Below are positions 16,919 to 26,274 of a stretch of DNA of 64,000 nt, piece by piece. The DNA lies in the NCBI RefSeq assembly GCF_003253745.1, contig NZ_MZXV01000082.1, positions 25,238-89,237 of the forward strand, given 5' to 3'. This DNA comes from Mesorhizobium kowhaii. GTDB taxonomy: Bacteria; Pseudomonadota; Alphaproteobacteria; Rhizobiales; Rhizobiaceae. How positions within the stretch are numbered: position 1 is the stretch's first letter; the number at the start of each line of letters is the position of its first letter. A program made the translations under genes and the position numbers. A model generated the notes under the pieces. It had not been told where the DNA came from, searched no databases, and was given only the letters and a program-made list of their open reading frames with translations.

Positions 16919-17386
16919 ATGACCATTCAGTTCAAAGCTCTGCCGACCCGGGATGTCAGGGCCCTGCAGTTTGGCGGTCCCGATGCTTACGGCCATACGC
17001 CCGAGCGAAAGATTTCCGACGGGGACGGCATGCCTTGCCGGCACTGTCTGAAGAACATCGCCGCCGGCGACGCTTACCTCGTTCTGGCTTACCGGCCATT
17101 CCCGGACCTTCAGCCCTATGCCGAAACCGGGCCGATCTTCCTGCATGCCGAAGAATGCGACCGCGCCGCCGAGACCGAGGGGCTACCCGAGATTCTCGAA
17201 AGCCCCGACTACATCGTGCGCGGCTACGGCAGGGATAATCGTATCGTCTACGGCAGCGGCGGTGTCATCCCGACCGGAGCAATTGCTGCGCGAGCCGAAA
17301 CTTTGTTCGAGCGCGACGATATCGCCTATGTCCATGTCCGCTCGGCGCGCAACAATTGCTACCAGTGCCGCATCGAGCGCGCATGA
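16919..17386 (+). CDS. DUF1203-family protein
   Basis: 155 residues, probably cytoplasmic, with no signal peptide. CRHCLKNI in the N-terminal third, GPIFLHAEEC in the middle and NNCYQCRIERA at the end resemble DUF1203 proteins. The two CxxC pairs could bind a metal. Function unknown. GGAG lies eight bases before the ATG, and a plus-strand terminator follows at 17508. Confidence 0.8.
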   Translation: MTIQFKALPTRDVRALQFGGPDAYGHTPERKISDGDGMPCRHCLKNIAAGDAYLVLAYRPFPDLQPYAETGPIFLHAEECDRAAETEGLPEILESPDYIVRGYGRDNRIVYGSGGVIPTGAIAARAETLFERDDIAYVHVRSARNNCYQCRIERA

Positions 17387-17507
17387 GGCATCAGAACCGC
17401 CGGGCGGAGAGGGCTTGTCGTACTCCCGTCGCACAATCGCGCTAGAAAGCGATTGTCGATCGATTTGCCGACCGCGGATGAACCGGCGGCAAATCTCGAT
17501 ATCGAGG

Positions 17508-17534
17508 AAGCGGGGCTTTGGCTCCGCTTTTTTG
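17508..17534 (+). terminator. Terminator after the DUF1203 gene
   Basis: AAGCGGGGC and GCTCCGCTT pair (one G-U) around TTTG, followed by a T run. Confidence 0.75.
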
Positions 17535-17552
17535 TTGCCCGTCGTCAGGTTA

Positions 17553-17582
17553 AGAAAAAACCCGCCGGAATGAACCGGCGGG
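17553..17582 (-). terminator. Rho-independent terminator of ald
   Basis: CCCGCCGG/CCGGCGGG stem around TTCATT, followed by TTTTTT on the minus strand. Confidence 0.88.
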
Positions 17583-17611
17583 CTGACGGGAGGTCGCTTT
17601 TAAAGGTGAAA

Positions 17612-18727
17612 TCAGGCCGCGAGAACGGCTTTCGGCTCAACCAGTTCATAGCCGAGCGCCTCGGCAACCGCGCGGTTGGTGATCTTGCCCTTGTGGACAT
17701 TGAGGCCGTTGCGCAGGTGGTGGTCGTCGACAAGCGCCTTCAGGCCCTTGTCGGCAAGCTGCAGGCCATAGTGAAGCGTCGCGTTGTTGAGCGCGTGGGC
17801 TGACGTGACCGGCACCGCGCCGGGCATGTTGGCGACGCAGTAATGGATGACGCCGTCAACCTCGTAGGTCGGCTCGGCGTGGGTGGTGGCGTGCGATGTC
17901 TCGAAGCAGCCGCCCTGATCGATGGCGACGTCGACCAGCACGGAACCCTTCTTCATGCCCGAGAGCATCTCGCGCGAAACCAGCTTGGGTGCCGCGGCGC
18001 CCGGAATCAGCACGGCGCCGACGACGATGTCGGCCGAAAAGCACTCTTCCTCGAGCGCCTCGACGGTCGAGTAACGGGTGTGCACCCGGCCGGCAAAAAG
18101 GTCGTCGAGCTGGCGCAGGCGCGGGATCGAGCGGTCGATAATGGTGACGTCGGCGCCGAGACCCGCCGCCATCCTGGCCGCGTGTAGGCCGACGACGCCG
18201 CCGCCGAGCACGGTGACCTTGCCGGGCAGCACGCCGGGCACGCCGCCGAGCAGCACGCCGCGGCCGCCATTGGCCTTCTGCAGCGCCGTGGCGCCGGCCT
18301 GGATCGACAGCCGTCCGGCGACTTCCGACATCGGCGCCAGCAACGGCAGGCCGCCACGGTCGTCGGTCACGGTCTCGTAGGCGATTGCGGTCACGCCGGA
18401 AGCGAGCAGGCCCTTGGTCTGCTCCGGATCCGGAGCCAGGTGGAGATAGGTATAGAGAATCTGGCCTTCGCGAAGCTGCGCCCATTCATTGGGTTGCGGC
18501 TCCTTGACCTTGACGATCATGTCCGACTTGGCGAACACGTCGGCTGCCGTCTTGGCGATCGTTGCGCCAGCCGCGCGGTAGGCGTTGTCATCGGCGCCGA
18601 TGCCGGCGCCGGCGCCGGTCTCGACCAGCACTTCATGGCCATGGGCGACATATTCGCGAACCGAGCCCGGCGTGAGGCCGACGCGATATTCGTGGTTCTT
18701 GATTTCCTTGGGGCAGCCGACGCGCAT
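17612..18727 (-). CDS. ald: Alanine dehydrogenase
   Basis: 371 residues, family length. It interconverts L-alanine and pyruvate plus ammonia with NAD. The N-terminus MRVGCPKEIKNHEYRVGLTP carries the substrate lysine and arginine, KVKEPQP holds the second lysine, YLHLAPD the catalytic histidine, and VLGGGVVGLHAARMA the NAD-binding loop; DVAIDQGGC and the late NMPGAVP stretch complete the family pattern. Transcribed divergently from an Lrp/AsnC regulator that probably controls it in response to alanine. Confidence 0.96.
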   Translation of the reverse strand: MRVGCPKEIKNHEYRVGLTPGSVREYVAHGHEVLVETGAGAGIGADDNAYRAAGATIAKTAADVFAKSDMIVKVKEPQPNEWAQLREGQILYTYLHLAPDPEQTKGLLASGVTAIAYETVTDDRGGLPLLAPMSEVAGRLSIQAGATALQKANGGRGVLLGGVPGVLPGKVTVLGGGVVGLHAARMAAGLGADVTIIDRSIPRLRQLDDLFAGRVHTRYSTVEALEEECFSADIVVGAVLIPGAAAPKLVSREMLSGMKKGSVLVDVAIDQGGCFETSHATTHAEPTYEVDGVIHYCVANMPGAVPVTSAHALNNATLHYGLQLADKGLKALVDDHHLRNGLNVHKGKITNRAVAEALGYELVEPKAVLAA

Positions 18728-18801
18728 TGTCTTCTCCTGATCCGGCCCTTTGGGCTCGTTTCCCTGTATCAGTAGAGTGAACCACGAATCGCTGTGCAGG
18801 T

Positions 18802-18825
18802 GTTTGCGAATGCGCTTGCGCGAAC
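18802..18825. promoter_or_regulatory. 24-bp imperfect palindrome in the ald/regulator control region
   Basis: Ends GTTTGCG...CGAAC; 18 of 24 positions agree with the reverse complement. It lies between the divergent genes, where Lrp-type regulators bind. Assignment to the neighbouring regulator is inference. Confidence 0.4.
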
Positions 18826-18883
18826 AGCTCGGTTTCGATAATCGTTGCGCAAAATAGTGGAATATTCGCAGGATTCACGAAAA

Positions 18884-19357
18884 ATGCCGCTCGACAGGAT
18901 CGATATCGCCATTCTCGAGACTTTGCAGAAGGATGGCAGGATACCCAATGCAGCACTTGCCGAGAAGGTTGGCCTGTCGCAGTCGGCGTGTTCGCGCCGG
19001 CTCGACAATCTGGAGAAATCCGGAACCATCCGCGGCTACCACGCCCGGCTTTCCAATGCCGCACTTGGCCACCAGATGACGGCGATCGTGCATATATCGC
19101 TGTCGGGGCAGTTCGAGAAGACACTGTCGGACTTCGAGGCGGCGATCAAGCGCTGCCCCAACGTGCTGTCCTGCCATCTGATGTCGGGTGAATATGATTA
19201 TATTCTACGCATCGCGGCCAAGGATCTCGTCGACTATGAGCGCATCCACAAGGAATGGCTGTCGGCGATGCCACATGTGACCAAGATCAACTCGTCGTTT
19301 GCGTTGCGTGAAATCGTTGACCGTACCGCGATGGGCATGAAGCCGGAAATGGCTTAA
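18884..19357 (+). CDS. Lrp/AsnC-family transcriptional regulator, likely of ald
   Basis: 157 residues from MPLDRIDIAILE; in-frame upstream start codons would add 13 residues that do not look like the family. The N-terminal winged HTH is DGRIPNAALAEKVGLSQSACSRRLDNLEKSG, and the C-terminal RAM (ligand) domain contains GEYDYILRIAAKDL. The divergent ald gene makes an AldR-like role likely: activation of ald by alanine. The stop overlaps the convergent downstream gene by four bases. Confidence 0.92.
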   Translation: MPLDRIDIAILETLQKDGRIPNAALAEKVGLSQSACSRRLDNLEKSGTIRGYHARLSNAALGHQMTAIVHISLSGQFEKTLSDFEAAIKRCPNVLSCHLMSGEYDYILRIAAKDLVDYERIHKEWLSAMPHVTKINSSFALREIVDRTAMGMKPEMA

Positions 19358-19770
19358 CGCCAAAGGCACACCCGGACGTCCTTCCCAACATAGCATGCGC
19401 CTTCGCGGCGAAGTTCTCCCCAATCTCCTGGTTCACCGTGGGTTGCGCGAATGTCCGAGTTCCCATAGCCTTCCCAAAAATCACCGTCCTTGTAGATAAC
19501 TGCCCAGTAATCTTTGGACATTTCACCAGCCCCACTATTCGTATCAGGATAGTCGATACCTGCAAAAACTTGCCGAGGCCCCTGGATATTAAAATCGCCG
19601 CCCTTCTCGATTTGATAGGAGCATCTTCCGGATATGCGAGTCTGACCGTTAACAACAAGCAGGCAGCGGCCCCACTTATAACCGCTCGGTAAACGATGCT
19701 GTGGTTGCGCATGCGAAGGCGAAAAGGAAAACGCAATTGCAAGGGCAGCCGCTATAGTTCGTCCGATCAT
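19354..19770 (-). CDS. Small secreted protein, function unknown
   Basis: 138 residues. A signal peptide (about 21 residues, ending SHA before QPQHR) predicts export. The mature part has four cysteines (C36, C50, C126, C135 approximately) that could form two disulfides, and aromatic stretches DYWAVIYKDGDFWEGYG. No family was recognised. It overlaps the end of the Lrp-type gene by four bases on the opposite strand. Codon use is less GC-rich than its neighbours. Confidence 0.7.
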   Translation of the reverse strand: MIGRTIAAALAIAFSFSPSHAQPQHRLPSGYKWGRCLLVVNGQTRISGRCSYQIEKGGDFNIQGPRQVFAGIDYPDTNSGAGEMSKDYWAVIYKDGDFWEGYGNSDIRATHGEPGDWGELRREGACYVGKDVRVCLWR

Positions 19771-20099
19771 CCTATCATCCGTTGTGAAGCAGCCGATCTA
19801 AAGAGCGACCGGACACTGTTGGATCCACCCGGAGCGCATGTCGAAACCGTCCAACGCAGCATGGTCCCCTTAAAGATCAAAATATTTATCGACCAAGTCG
19901 GATTTTTGTCACGTGACATTCGCGCTGCTACACGGCGGGATTATGTTTCGATTGAAACGCGTTGGTCCGTACCTGAGGTTGTTTTTACGTCGAGTGATCC
20001 CGGCCAACTGGCCGCGCTGCTGTCGTGTCCGCGTTTCAAGGGTGAATCATATTCGCAGCGAAACAGAAATCCAGCCGGTCTCATTTTCCAAACAGGGTC
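19771..20099. other. Intergenic region, lower GC, no gene seen
   Basis: 329 bases that probably include the promoter of the secreted-protein gene on the minus strand. AT-rich stretches occur near 19870-19920. An open plus-strand frame through it has no recognisable family or ribosome binding site. Confidence 0.5.
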
Positions 20100-20750
20100 T
20101 TAGGCCTCGGTGACGATCCGATCCATCGGGATGTCGTGCGGCTGCGGGTAGATGGTGGCGATGCGCTGCAGGCCGTAGCCGACGCCGATGATCAGCGGCT
20201 TGAAAGGCATCGCAGCCAGCGTGCGGTCGAAGAAGCCGCCGCCATAGCCCAGGCGGTAGTTGCCGGGATCGATGCCGACGATAGGCGAGATGACGATGTC
20301 CGGCAGCACCGGATCGCCCTCGGCCGGTATCGGGATGTTCCAGACACCCTTTTCCAGCCGGTCGCCTGGCACGTAGGCGCGGAAGATCAGCGGCTGCCCT
20401 TTCTCGACAACGACGGGCAGGGCGGTGCGGCCGCCGCGTGCGTTGATGGACGCCATCCATGGCCGCAGGTCCGGTTCGCCGCGAAACGGCCAGTAGAGAC
20501 TGACCATGCGGCCGGCGATCTTGCCGACGATTGCGTCGAGACCTTCCGCAATGCGCTGCGACATCACCGTTCTCGCGTCGGCCGAAACGGCAAGACGGGC
20601 GGCGATCAGGCGTTCGCGCTCGGCTTTGCGCCAGCGTCTCACGTCGGTCCAGTCGCTCAACGGAGCGCGAAACTCCTGATCCAATTCATGCATGAAGCAA
20701 GGCGGCGAAGAATACTGCGCCGGGCCTTCTTCGTCATGATCGTCAGCCAT
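20100..20750 (-). CDS. 5-formyltetrahydrofolate cyclo-ligase
   Basis: 216 residues. It converts 5-formyl-THF to 5,10-methenyl-THF with ATP. RRWRKAERERLIAAR near residue 40 is the nucleotide/substrate arm, SLYWPFRGEPD matches the central motif, and LGYGGGFFDRTL is the signature GxGGGxxD loop. GAGGTGAGG lies just before the ATG. The N-terminus is about 35 residues longer than E. coli YgfA; an internal M20 start is possible. Confidence 0.92.
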   Translation of the reverse strand: MADDHDEEGPAQYSSPPCFMHELDQEFRAPLSDWTDVRRWRKAERERLIAARLAVSADARTVMSQRIAEGLDAIVGKIAGRMVSLYWPFRGEPDLRPWMASINARGGRTALPVVVEKGQPLIFRAYVPGDRLEKGVWNIPIPAEGDPVLPDIVISPIVGIDPGNYRLGYGGGFFDRTLAAMPFKPLIIGVGYGLQRIATIYPQPHDIPMDRIVTEA

Positions 20751-20915
20751 GCCTCACCTCGTCTTGCTGTTTCGAGAACGCTATACCCGGCCACGGGGTC
20801 CGACATGTGCATTCACGACATTCAAGGGCGACTCCCAGGCAATCATCAAAGGACGGAACGTTGTTGCGGTGCACAAAAATACCTACATGAGATCGGATGC
20901 ATTGGGGTGAATGAG

Positions 20916-22181
20916 ATGAACCAGGCCAGCCATCACATCGTCGTTGTCGGCGCGGGTTTCGGCGGTCTCGAATTCACCCGAGCGCTTGCCGGCGCGCCGG
21001 TCCGCATCACCATGATCGACAAGCGCAACCATCACCTTTTCCAGCCGCTGCTCTACCAGGTGGCGACCACGGCGCTGGCGACGTCCGAGATTGCCTGGCC
21101 GGTCCGCCACCTCCTGCGCAAGCGCAAGGATGTGACGACGCTGCTCGCCAATGTCGTCGGTGTCGACCGGCCCAGCAAGCGCGTGCTGCTCGATGATGGC
21201 AGTGCGGTCGCCTACGACACGCTGCTGCTCGCCACCGGTGCCCGCCACGCCTATTTCGGCCATGACGAATGGGAACCTTTCGCGCCCGGCCTGAAGACGC
21301 TGGAGGACGCCACCACTGTTCGGCGGCGCATTCTTTTGGCCTTCGAGCAGGCCGAGCGGGAGACCGATCCCGCCAAGCGCCAGGCGCTGCTGACCATTGC
21401 GATCGTCGGTGGCGGGCCGACCGGCGTCGAGCTTGCCGGCACCATCGTCGAACTGGCGCATGACACGCTGCGCGGTGAATTCCGCAACATCGATACACGG
21501 CAAACGCGCGTCGTTCTGATCGAGGCCGGCGACCGTATTCTGGCCAATTTTGCACCGAAACTTTCCGACTATGCCATGAAGGCGCTCGAGCGGCTCGGCG
21601 TGACGATCGAACTCGGCCGGGCCGTTACGCGGTGCGACGCCGAGGGCGTCGTCTTCGGCGACAAGCATCTGGCGGCAAGCACAATCCTGTGGGCGGCGGG
21701 CGTCGCCGCCTCGCCAGCCGCCGAATGGCTCAGCGCGGCCGCGGACCGGGCGGGCAGGGTGCTGGTCGAGCGTGACTTGAGCGTGCCGGGCAGCCCGGAG
21801 ATTTTCGTCGTCGGCGACGCCGCTCATGTGCTGAGGCCGGACCGGCGGCCCGTTCCCGGCGTTGCGCCGGCCGCCAAGCAGCAGGGCCGGCATGTTGCCG
21901 CCACGCTGAAGGCGCGGCTTGCCGGCGACACCAGCCCACGGCCATTTCGCTATAGACATGACGGCGACCTCGCCACGATCGGCAAGCGCGCCGCGGTGAT
22001 CGATTTCGGCTGGATCAAGCTGACCGGCTGGGCGGCCTGGTGGCTGTGGGGCATAGCCCACATCTATTTCCTGATCGGCTTTCGCAACCGGCTTGCGGTT
22101 TCGTTGAGCTGGCTATGGATCTACGCGACGGGCCAGCGCAGCGCGCGGCTTATCACCCAGGGCGACGACGACAAGGGCTGA
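20916..22181 (+). CDS. ndh: Type II NADH dehydrogenase (NDH-2)
   Basis: 421 residues. A single-subunit, non-proton-pumping NADH:quinone oxidoreductase on the inner face of the membrane. IVVVGAGFGGLEF binds FAD, IAIVGGGPTGVELAG binds NADH, and FVVGDAAHV is the second FAD motif; the quinone-site AAKQQGRHVA follows. The C-terminal hydrophobic WAAWWLWGIAHIYFLIGF is the membrane anchor. The ATG was chosen; an in-frame GTG three codons upstream is an alternative. Confidence 0.93.
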   Translation: MNQASHHIVVVGAGFGGLEFTRALAGAPVRITMIDKRNHHLFQPLLYQVATTALATSEIAWPVRHLLRKRKDVTTLLANVVGVDRPSKRVLLDDGSAVAYDTLLLATGARHAYFGHDEWEPFAPGLKTLEDATTVRRRILLAFEQAERETDPAKRQALLTIAIVGGGPTGVELAGTIVELAHDTLRGEFRNIDTRQTRVVLIEAGDRILANFAPKLSDYAMKALERLGVTIELGRAVTRCDAEGVVFGDKHLAASTILWAAGVAASPAAEWLSAAADRAGRVLVERDLSVPGSPEIFVVGDAAHVLRPDRRPVPGVAPAAKQQGRHVAATLKARLAGDTSPRPFRYRHDGDLATIGKRAAVIDFGWIKLTGWAAWWLWGIAHIYFLIGFRNRLAVSLSWLWIYATGQRSARLITQGDDDKG

Positions 22182-22330
22182 TTTCTTCACCCAGGCCGTT
22201 CATCCGCACGTCATCTGGAACTGATCGACTGGCGGCTTGATGCGCGCGACTTGTTGAATGGACTCAGATGGGTTTCGGCGCGAAGTTCGCTTCGGGGCAG
22301 GGCTGTCACGTTGTCGAAGAAGGAGAACTC

Positions 22331-24307
22331 ATGTCGCGACTGCTCTATCCCGTCTCCCGCCGCGATCTCCTTGCGGGTGCTGCCGCCGCAGGAGCGTTGA
22401 TCATGCTGCATCCGTTCTCCGCCCGCGCACAGGCCAACCAGGCCCATCTTAGGATCATGGAAACCACCGACATCCATGTGAATGTGCTGCCTTACGATTA
22501 CTACGCCGACAAAGCGAACGACACGATGGGCCTGTCGCGCACGGCTTCCCTGATCGACGCAGTGCGCAGGGAAGCCGTCAATTCGATGCTGATCGACAAT
22601 GGCGACCTGCTGCAGGGCAATCCGATGGGCGACTACATCGCCTATGAGAGGGGCATGAAGGATGGTGATCTGCATCCGATCATGAAAGGCATGAACCTGC
22701 TTGGTTACGAATGCTCGACGCTGGGCAACCACGAGTTTAACTACGGCCTGTCGTTCATGGACAAGGTGCTGGCCGGTGCCAATTTTCCCTTCGTCTGCGC
22801 CAATTTGATCCGTGGCACAGAGCTTGCCGCGAACCCGCGCGACGACAAGCTCTATCTCAAGCCCTATGTCATCCTCGACAAGAAGATCAAGGACGGTTCG
22901 GGCGTCGATCAGCCGATCAGGATCGGCATCATCGGCTTCGTGCCGCCGCAGATCATGGTCTGGGACCTCAAGAATCTGGAGGGCAACGTCAAGACGCGCG
23001 ACATCGTCGAGGCGGCCAAGGCCTGGGTGCCGCAGATGAAGGAGGAAGGCGCCGACATCGTCATCGCGCTCTCGCACTCCGGCATCGACGTGAAGCAGGG
23101 TGACATGATGGAAAACGCATCGTTCTTCGTCGCCGGTGTCGACGGCATCGATGCGGTGTTCACCGGCCATCAGCATCTGGTCTTCCCCGGCAAGAAGGAT
23201 TTCCAGTCGCTGGACGGCGTCGACACGCAAAAAGGCACGCTGCAGGGCAAGCCCGCCGTGATGGGCGGCTTCTGGGGCTCGCATATGGGGCTGATCGACC
23301 TGATGCTGGAGCGCGACGGGTCAAAATGGAAGGTCGTTTCCGCCACATCCGAGGCGCGACCGATCTTCGAACGCGTCGACAACAAGGCCAAGCCGATAGT
23401 CCCTGATGACAAGCGCATCATCGCGGCACTCGAGCAGGACCACCAGGCGACACTGGCCTATGTGCGGCGGCCTGTCGGCAAGACCTCCGCTCCGCTCTAT
23501 TCCTATTTCGCGCTGGTCGCCGACGATCCGTCGGTGCAGGTCGTCAGCCAGGCGCAGACCTGGTACCTCAGAGACATTCTCAAGAACACGCAGTGGAAGG
23601 ACGTGCCGTTGCTGTCGGCCGCCGCTCCCTTCAAGGCCGGCGGACGCAGCGGCGCCGACTACTATACCGACGTGCCGGCGGGCGACATCGCCATCAAGAA
23701 CGTCGCCGATCTCTATCTCTACCCGAACACCGTGCGAGCCGTCGAAATCACCGGCGCGCAGGTCAAGGAATGGCTGGAAATGTCGGCCGGCATCTTCAAC
23801 CGGATCGAACCGGGCAAGGCCGACCAAGCGCTCATCAACACCGACTTCCCGTCCTACAATTTCGACGTCATCGACGGCGTTAGCTACAAAATCGACCTAT
23901 CGCAGCCGCCGAAATACGATGCCAAGGGCGGGCTGGCGAATGCCGGCGCCAATCGTATCGTCGACCTGATGTTCGATGGAAAACCGATTGATCCCAAACA
24001 GAAATTCGTCGTTGCGACAAACAACTACCGTGCCGGCGGTGGCGGCAATTTCCCTGACATCAATGCCTCGAAGATCATTTACGAGGCGCCGGACACCAAT
24101 CGCGACGTCATCGTTCGCTACATAAGCGAGGGCACGATCAACCCGTCGGCGGACGGCAACTGGTCGTTCGCGCCGCTGCCTGGAACCAGCGCCGTGTTCG
24201 AAACCGGCGCCAAGGCGAAGGATTTCATTGCCGAGGTGAAGTCGCTGAAGATCGAGCCGGCGGGTGAGGGCGAAGCGGGATTTGCGAAATACCGCATCCT
24301 TCTCTGA
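22331..24307 (+). CDS. cpdB: 2',3'-cyclic-nucleotide 2'-phosphodiesterase/3'-nucleotidase
   Basis: 658 residues from MSRLLYPVSRRDLLAG, with GAAGGAG seven bases upstream. The N-terminus is a Tat signal (SRRDLL, then AAAAGALIML and an AxA site), so the folded enzyme goes to the periplasm. Metallophosphatase motifs are ETTDIHVN, DNGDLLQGNPMGDY, GNHEFNYGL and GHQH; the 5'-nucleotidase C-terminal domain, with YRAGGGGNFP, follows. It hydrolyses cyclic nucleotides and 3'-nucleotides for phosphate and nucleoside salvage. Confidence 0.92.
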   Translation: MSRLLYPVSRRDLLAGAAAAGALIMLHPFSARAQANQAHLRIMETTDIHVNVLPYDYYADKANDTMGLSRTASLIDAVRREAVNSMLIDNGDLLQGNPMGDYIAYERGMKDGDLHPIMKGMNLLGYECSTLGNHEFNYGLSFMDKVLAGANFPFVCANLIRGTELAANPRDDKLYLKPYVILDKKIKDGSGVDQPIRIGIIGFVPPQIMVWDLKNLEGNVKTRDIVEAAKAWVPQMKEEGADIVIALSHSGIDVKQGDMMENASFFVAGVDGIDAVFTGHQHLVFPGKKDFQSLDGVDTQKGTLQGKPAVMGGFWGSHMGLIDLMLERDGSKWKVVSATSEARPIFERVDNKAKPIVPDDKRIIAALEQDHQATLAYVRRPVGKTSAPLYSYFALVADDPSVQVVSQAQTWYLRDILKNTQWKDVPLLSAAAPFKAGGRSGADYYTDVPAGDIAIKNVADLYLYPNTVRAVEITGAQVKEWLEMSAGIFNRIEPGKADQALINTDFPSYNFDVIDGVSYKIDLSQPPKYDAKGGLANAGANRIVDLMFDGKPIDPKQKFVVATNNYRAGGGGNFPDINASKIIYEAPDTNRDVIVRYISEGTINPSADGNWSFAPLPGTSAVFETGAKAKDFIAEVKSLKIEPAGEGEAGFAKYRILL

Positions 24308-24353
24308 TTGTTGCCATATGGACTCAAGTCCGCGCCGTAACTGCGGCGTGGAC

Positions 24354-25610
24354 CTATGCCTTGTAGACCACCTGGCGCACGTCGATGTAGCTGGCGCGGA
24401 AGCCGGCCTCGCAATAATGCAGGTAGAACTCCCAGAGCTTCTTGAAGCGGTCGTCGAAGCCGAGCGGGACGATCTTTTCCCATGACGCCCAGAACCGGTG
24501 ACGCCATTCGGCGAGCGTACGCGCGTAGTCATCCGGAAAAACGCGCTCGCGCAGATGGGCAAGGCCATGATCCTTGCCGAGCGCCTTCAGGATCGACGGC
24601 GTCGGCAGCATGCCCCCCGGGAAAACGTAGCGCTGGATGAAATCCGGCCTTGCGCGATAGGTGTCGTAAGACGCTTCGTTGATGGTGATGATCTGCAGGC
24701 CGGCGGTGCCGCCGGGCTTCAGGCAGGCCTTCATCTTGCTGAAGAACACAGGCCAATATTTCTCGCCGACCGCCTCGAACATCTCGATCGAGGCGATGCG
24801 GTCGTAGGTGCCGGTTTCGTCGCGATAATCCTGCAGCTTGATGTCGACCTTGTCGGCAAGCCCGGCCTTGGCGATGCGCGCCTTGGCGAAATCGTGCTGC
24901 TCGCGGCTGATCGTCAGCCCGGTCACACGGCAGCCGATCTCGCGTGCCGCGAATTCGGCGAAGCCGCCCCAGCCGCAGCCGATCTCCAGCACGTGGTCCT
25001 TCGGACCGATGCCCGTATCCTTCGCCAGGGCGCGATATTTGGCGGCCTGGGCGCTTTCGAGGTCATTGGCGCCGGTCGCGTAGAGCGCCGAGGAATAGGT
25101 CATGCTCGGATCGAGCCATTCCTTGTAGAAGGCGTTGCCGAGGTCGTAATGCGCCGAGATATTGCGCTTCGAGCCGGTGCGTGTGTTCTCGTTGAACCAG
25201 TGCCGGATGCGCTGGACGGTGTTGATGAGCCAACTGGCGCCGCCGGCGACGCGTTCGCCGATGGCCGAATTGACCACGAACAGCTCCAGGAAGCTGGTGA
25301 CGTCAGGGCTTTCCCAATCGCCGTCCATATAGGATTCGGCAACGCCGATCGTGCCGCCGGAAAAGGCACGGCCGGGCAAGCGCCAGTTCTTGAGCACCAG
25401 TTCGGCGTCTGGGCCAGGTCCTTTGCCCCCGACCAGGACGGCGCGTCCGTCCGGCATCCTGACCTTCAGCGATCCGCGCGGCAGGTTCATCGCCGCCGAC
25501 AGCACCATGCGCGCCTTCGCCGGCAAGCCCTTGACGATTTCGGCGAAATTGAATTCGTCCAGCCTGACCGCGTCGCTCAACGCCAGACCATGATGTTCCT
25601 TGTGTGCCAT
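24354..25610 (-). CDS. cfa: Cyclopropane-fatty-acyl-phospholipid synthase
   Basis: 418 residues from MAHKEHHGLA, since an upstream in-frame start would add 21 unlikely residues. It methylenates unsaturated acyl chains of membrane lipids using SAM. ISAHYDLGNAFYKEWLD, MTYSSALY, the SAM loop VLEIGCGWGGFAEFAA and QRYVFPGGMLPT are family hallmarks. The extended N-terminal domain (about 130 residues) is normal for alphaproteobacterial members. Confidence 0.94.
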   Translation of the reverse strand: MAHKEHHGLALSDAVRLDEFNFAEIVKGLPAKARMVLSAAMNLPRGSLKVRMPDGRAVLVGGKGPGPDAELVLKNWRLPGRAFSGGTIGVAESYMDGDWESPDVTSFLELFVVNSAIGERVAGGASWLINTVQRIRHWFNENTRTGSKRNISAHYDLGNAFYKEWLDPSMTYSSALYATGANDLESAQAAKYRALAKDTGIGPKDHVLEIGCGWGGFAEFAAREIGCRVTGLTISREQHDFAKARIAKAGLADKVDIKLQDYRDETGTYDRIASIEMFEAVGEKYWPVFFSKMKACLKPGGTAGLQIITINEASYDTYRARPDFIQRYVFPGGMLPTPSILKALGKDHGLAHLRERVFPDDYARTLAEWRHRFWASWEKIVPLGFDDRFKKLWEFYLHYCEAGFRASYIDVRQVVYKA

Positions 25611-25955
25611 CTCACGCCCCTGGACTTCCGCGGTGTCGGCGCAAATTGCCGAGCCTCGGTTCTCGCGGTTCATTCGCCAGGTTCGAGCGCCATTGCCTGA
25701 TCCCGGCAGCTGACCGGTTCGGCGACGGGCGGGCTCGAACGAAGCGCGCGCCCTTTAACCAGAGCTTCAGCGCTTCCCAGTGAATCCCTGCCACAATCTT
25801 CCACGTCATAGGGGGGAACTTCAAGGGGCAGGCTGCAAGCTGGGCTGTGCCAAGTCGAGGGCACTCGCCGGCGTGGATCTGGCTTTTACACAGCAAAGGC
25901 CGAACACGCCCAAAACGCCTATGGCTGCAACCCTGCTTGTGCGATAGTTTTAGCC
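25611..25955. other. Intergenic region between cfa and a small-protein gene
   Basis: 345 bases between divergent genes; it should hold both promoters. No gene or known motif is seen. Confidence 0.5.
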
Positions 25956-26090
25956 ATGCGTTATGTAATCGTCATTGCCGCGGTCGCCTTTTTCCTGATC
26001 TGGGACGGCCTCTACAATCAGGGCCGGTACCTCGACACCGCGGTAAGGGGTGTCACGCACGTCGTGCGATCCGTCACCGGCAAGACCTAG
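25956..26090 (+). CDS. 44-residue single-pass membrane protein
   Basis: Begins MRYVIVIAAVAFFLIWDGL, then YNQGRYLD, and ends HVVRSVTGKT. One N-terminal transmembrane segment (about residues 3-16) is followed by a short basic amphipathic tail. I recall similar tiny proteins in other rhizobia, which supports a real gene, but no function is known. The start has no strong ribosome binding site. A copy of the palindromic repeat lies about 80 bases downstream. Confidence 0.65.
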   Translation: MRYVIVIAAVAFFLIWDGLYNQGRYLDTAVRGVTHVVRSVTGKT

Positions 26091-26172
26091 CGTCCATCCG
26101 CATGACTCGCTGCCGCGACATCCTTGTCGATTGACGCGGCCGTCCTGCCGTCACAAAAGACCCCGGCACTTA

Positions 26173-26256
26173 ATGCATGTCGCCCAAAAGTGGCCCCGGT
26201 TTTGGGACAACGACATGCATTAAAACAAAGACCTGAAGCGCGTCGCTGACGCGCTT
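26173..26256. repeat. 48-bp palindromic intergenic element, copy 2, with short tail module
   Basis: Full 48-bp element at 26173-26220 with perfect 10-bp arms ATGCATGTCG/CGACATGCAT. The tail module here is shortened to AAGCGCGTC-GCT-GACGCGCTT (26236-26256), a perfect 9-bp stem. Confidence 0.87.
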
Positions 26257-26274
26257 TCGATCGAGGAGGCGGGG

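Noticed and set aside
19696..20103. Open plus-strand frame of 135 codons
   Set aside because: It overlaps the secreted-protein gene in antisense, has no ribosome site and no family signal.
20751..20915. 6S RNA beside the 5-formyltetrahydrofolate cyclo-ligase gene
   Set aside because: 6S RNA is often adjacent to this gene, but only 165 bases separate it from ndh, and I could not fold a convincing 6S bubble there. The zapA gene that usually stands next to it is also absent.
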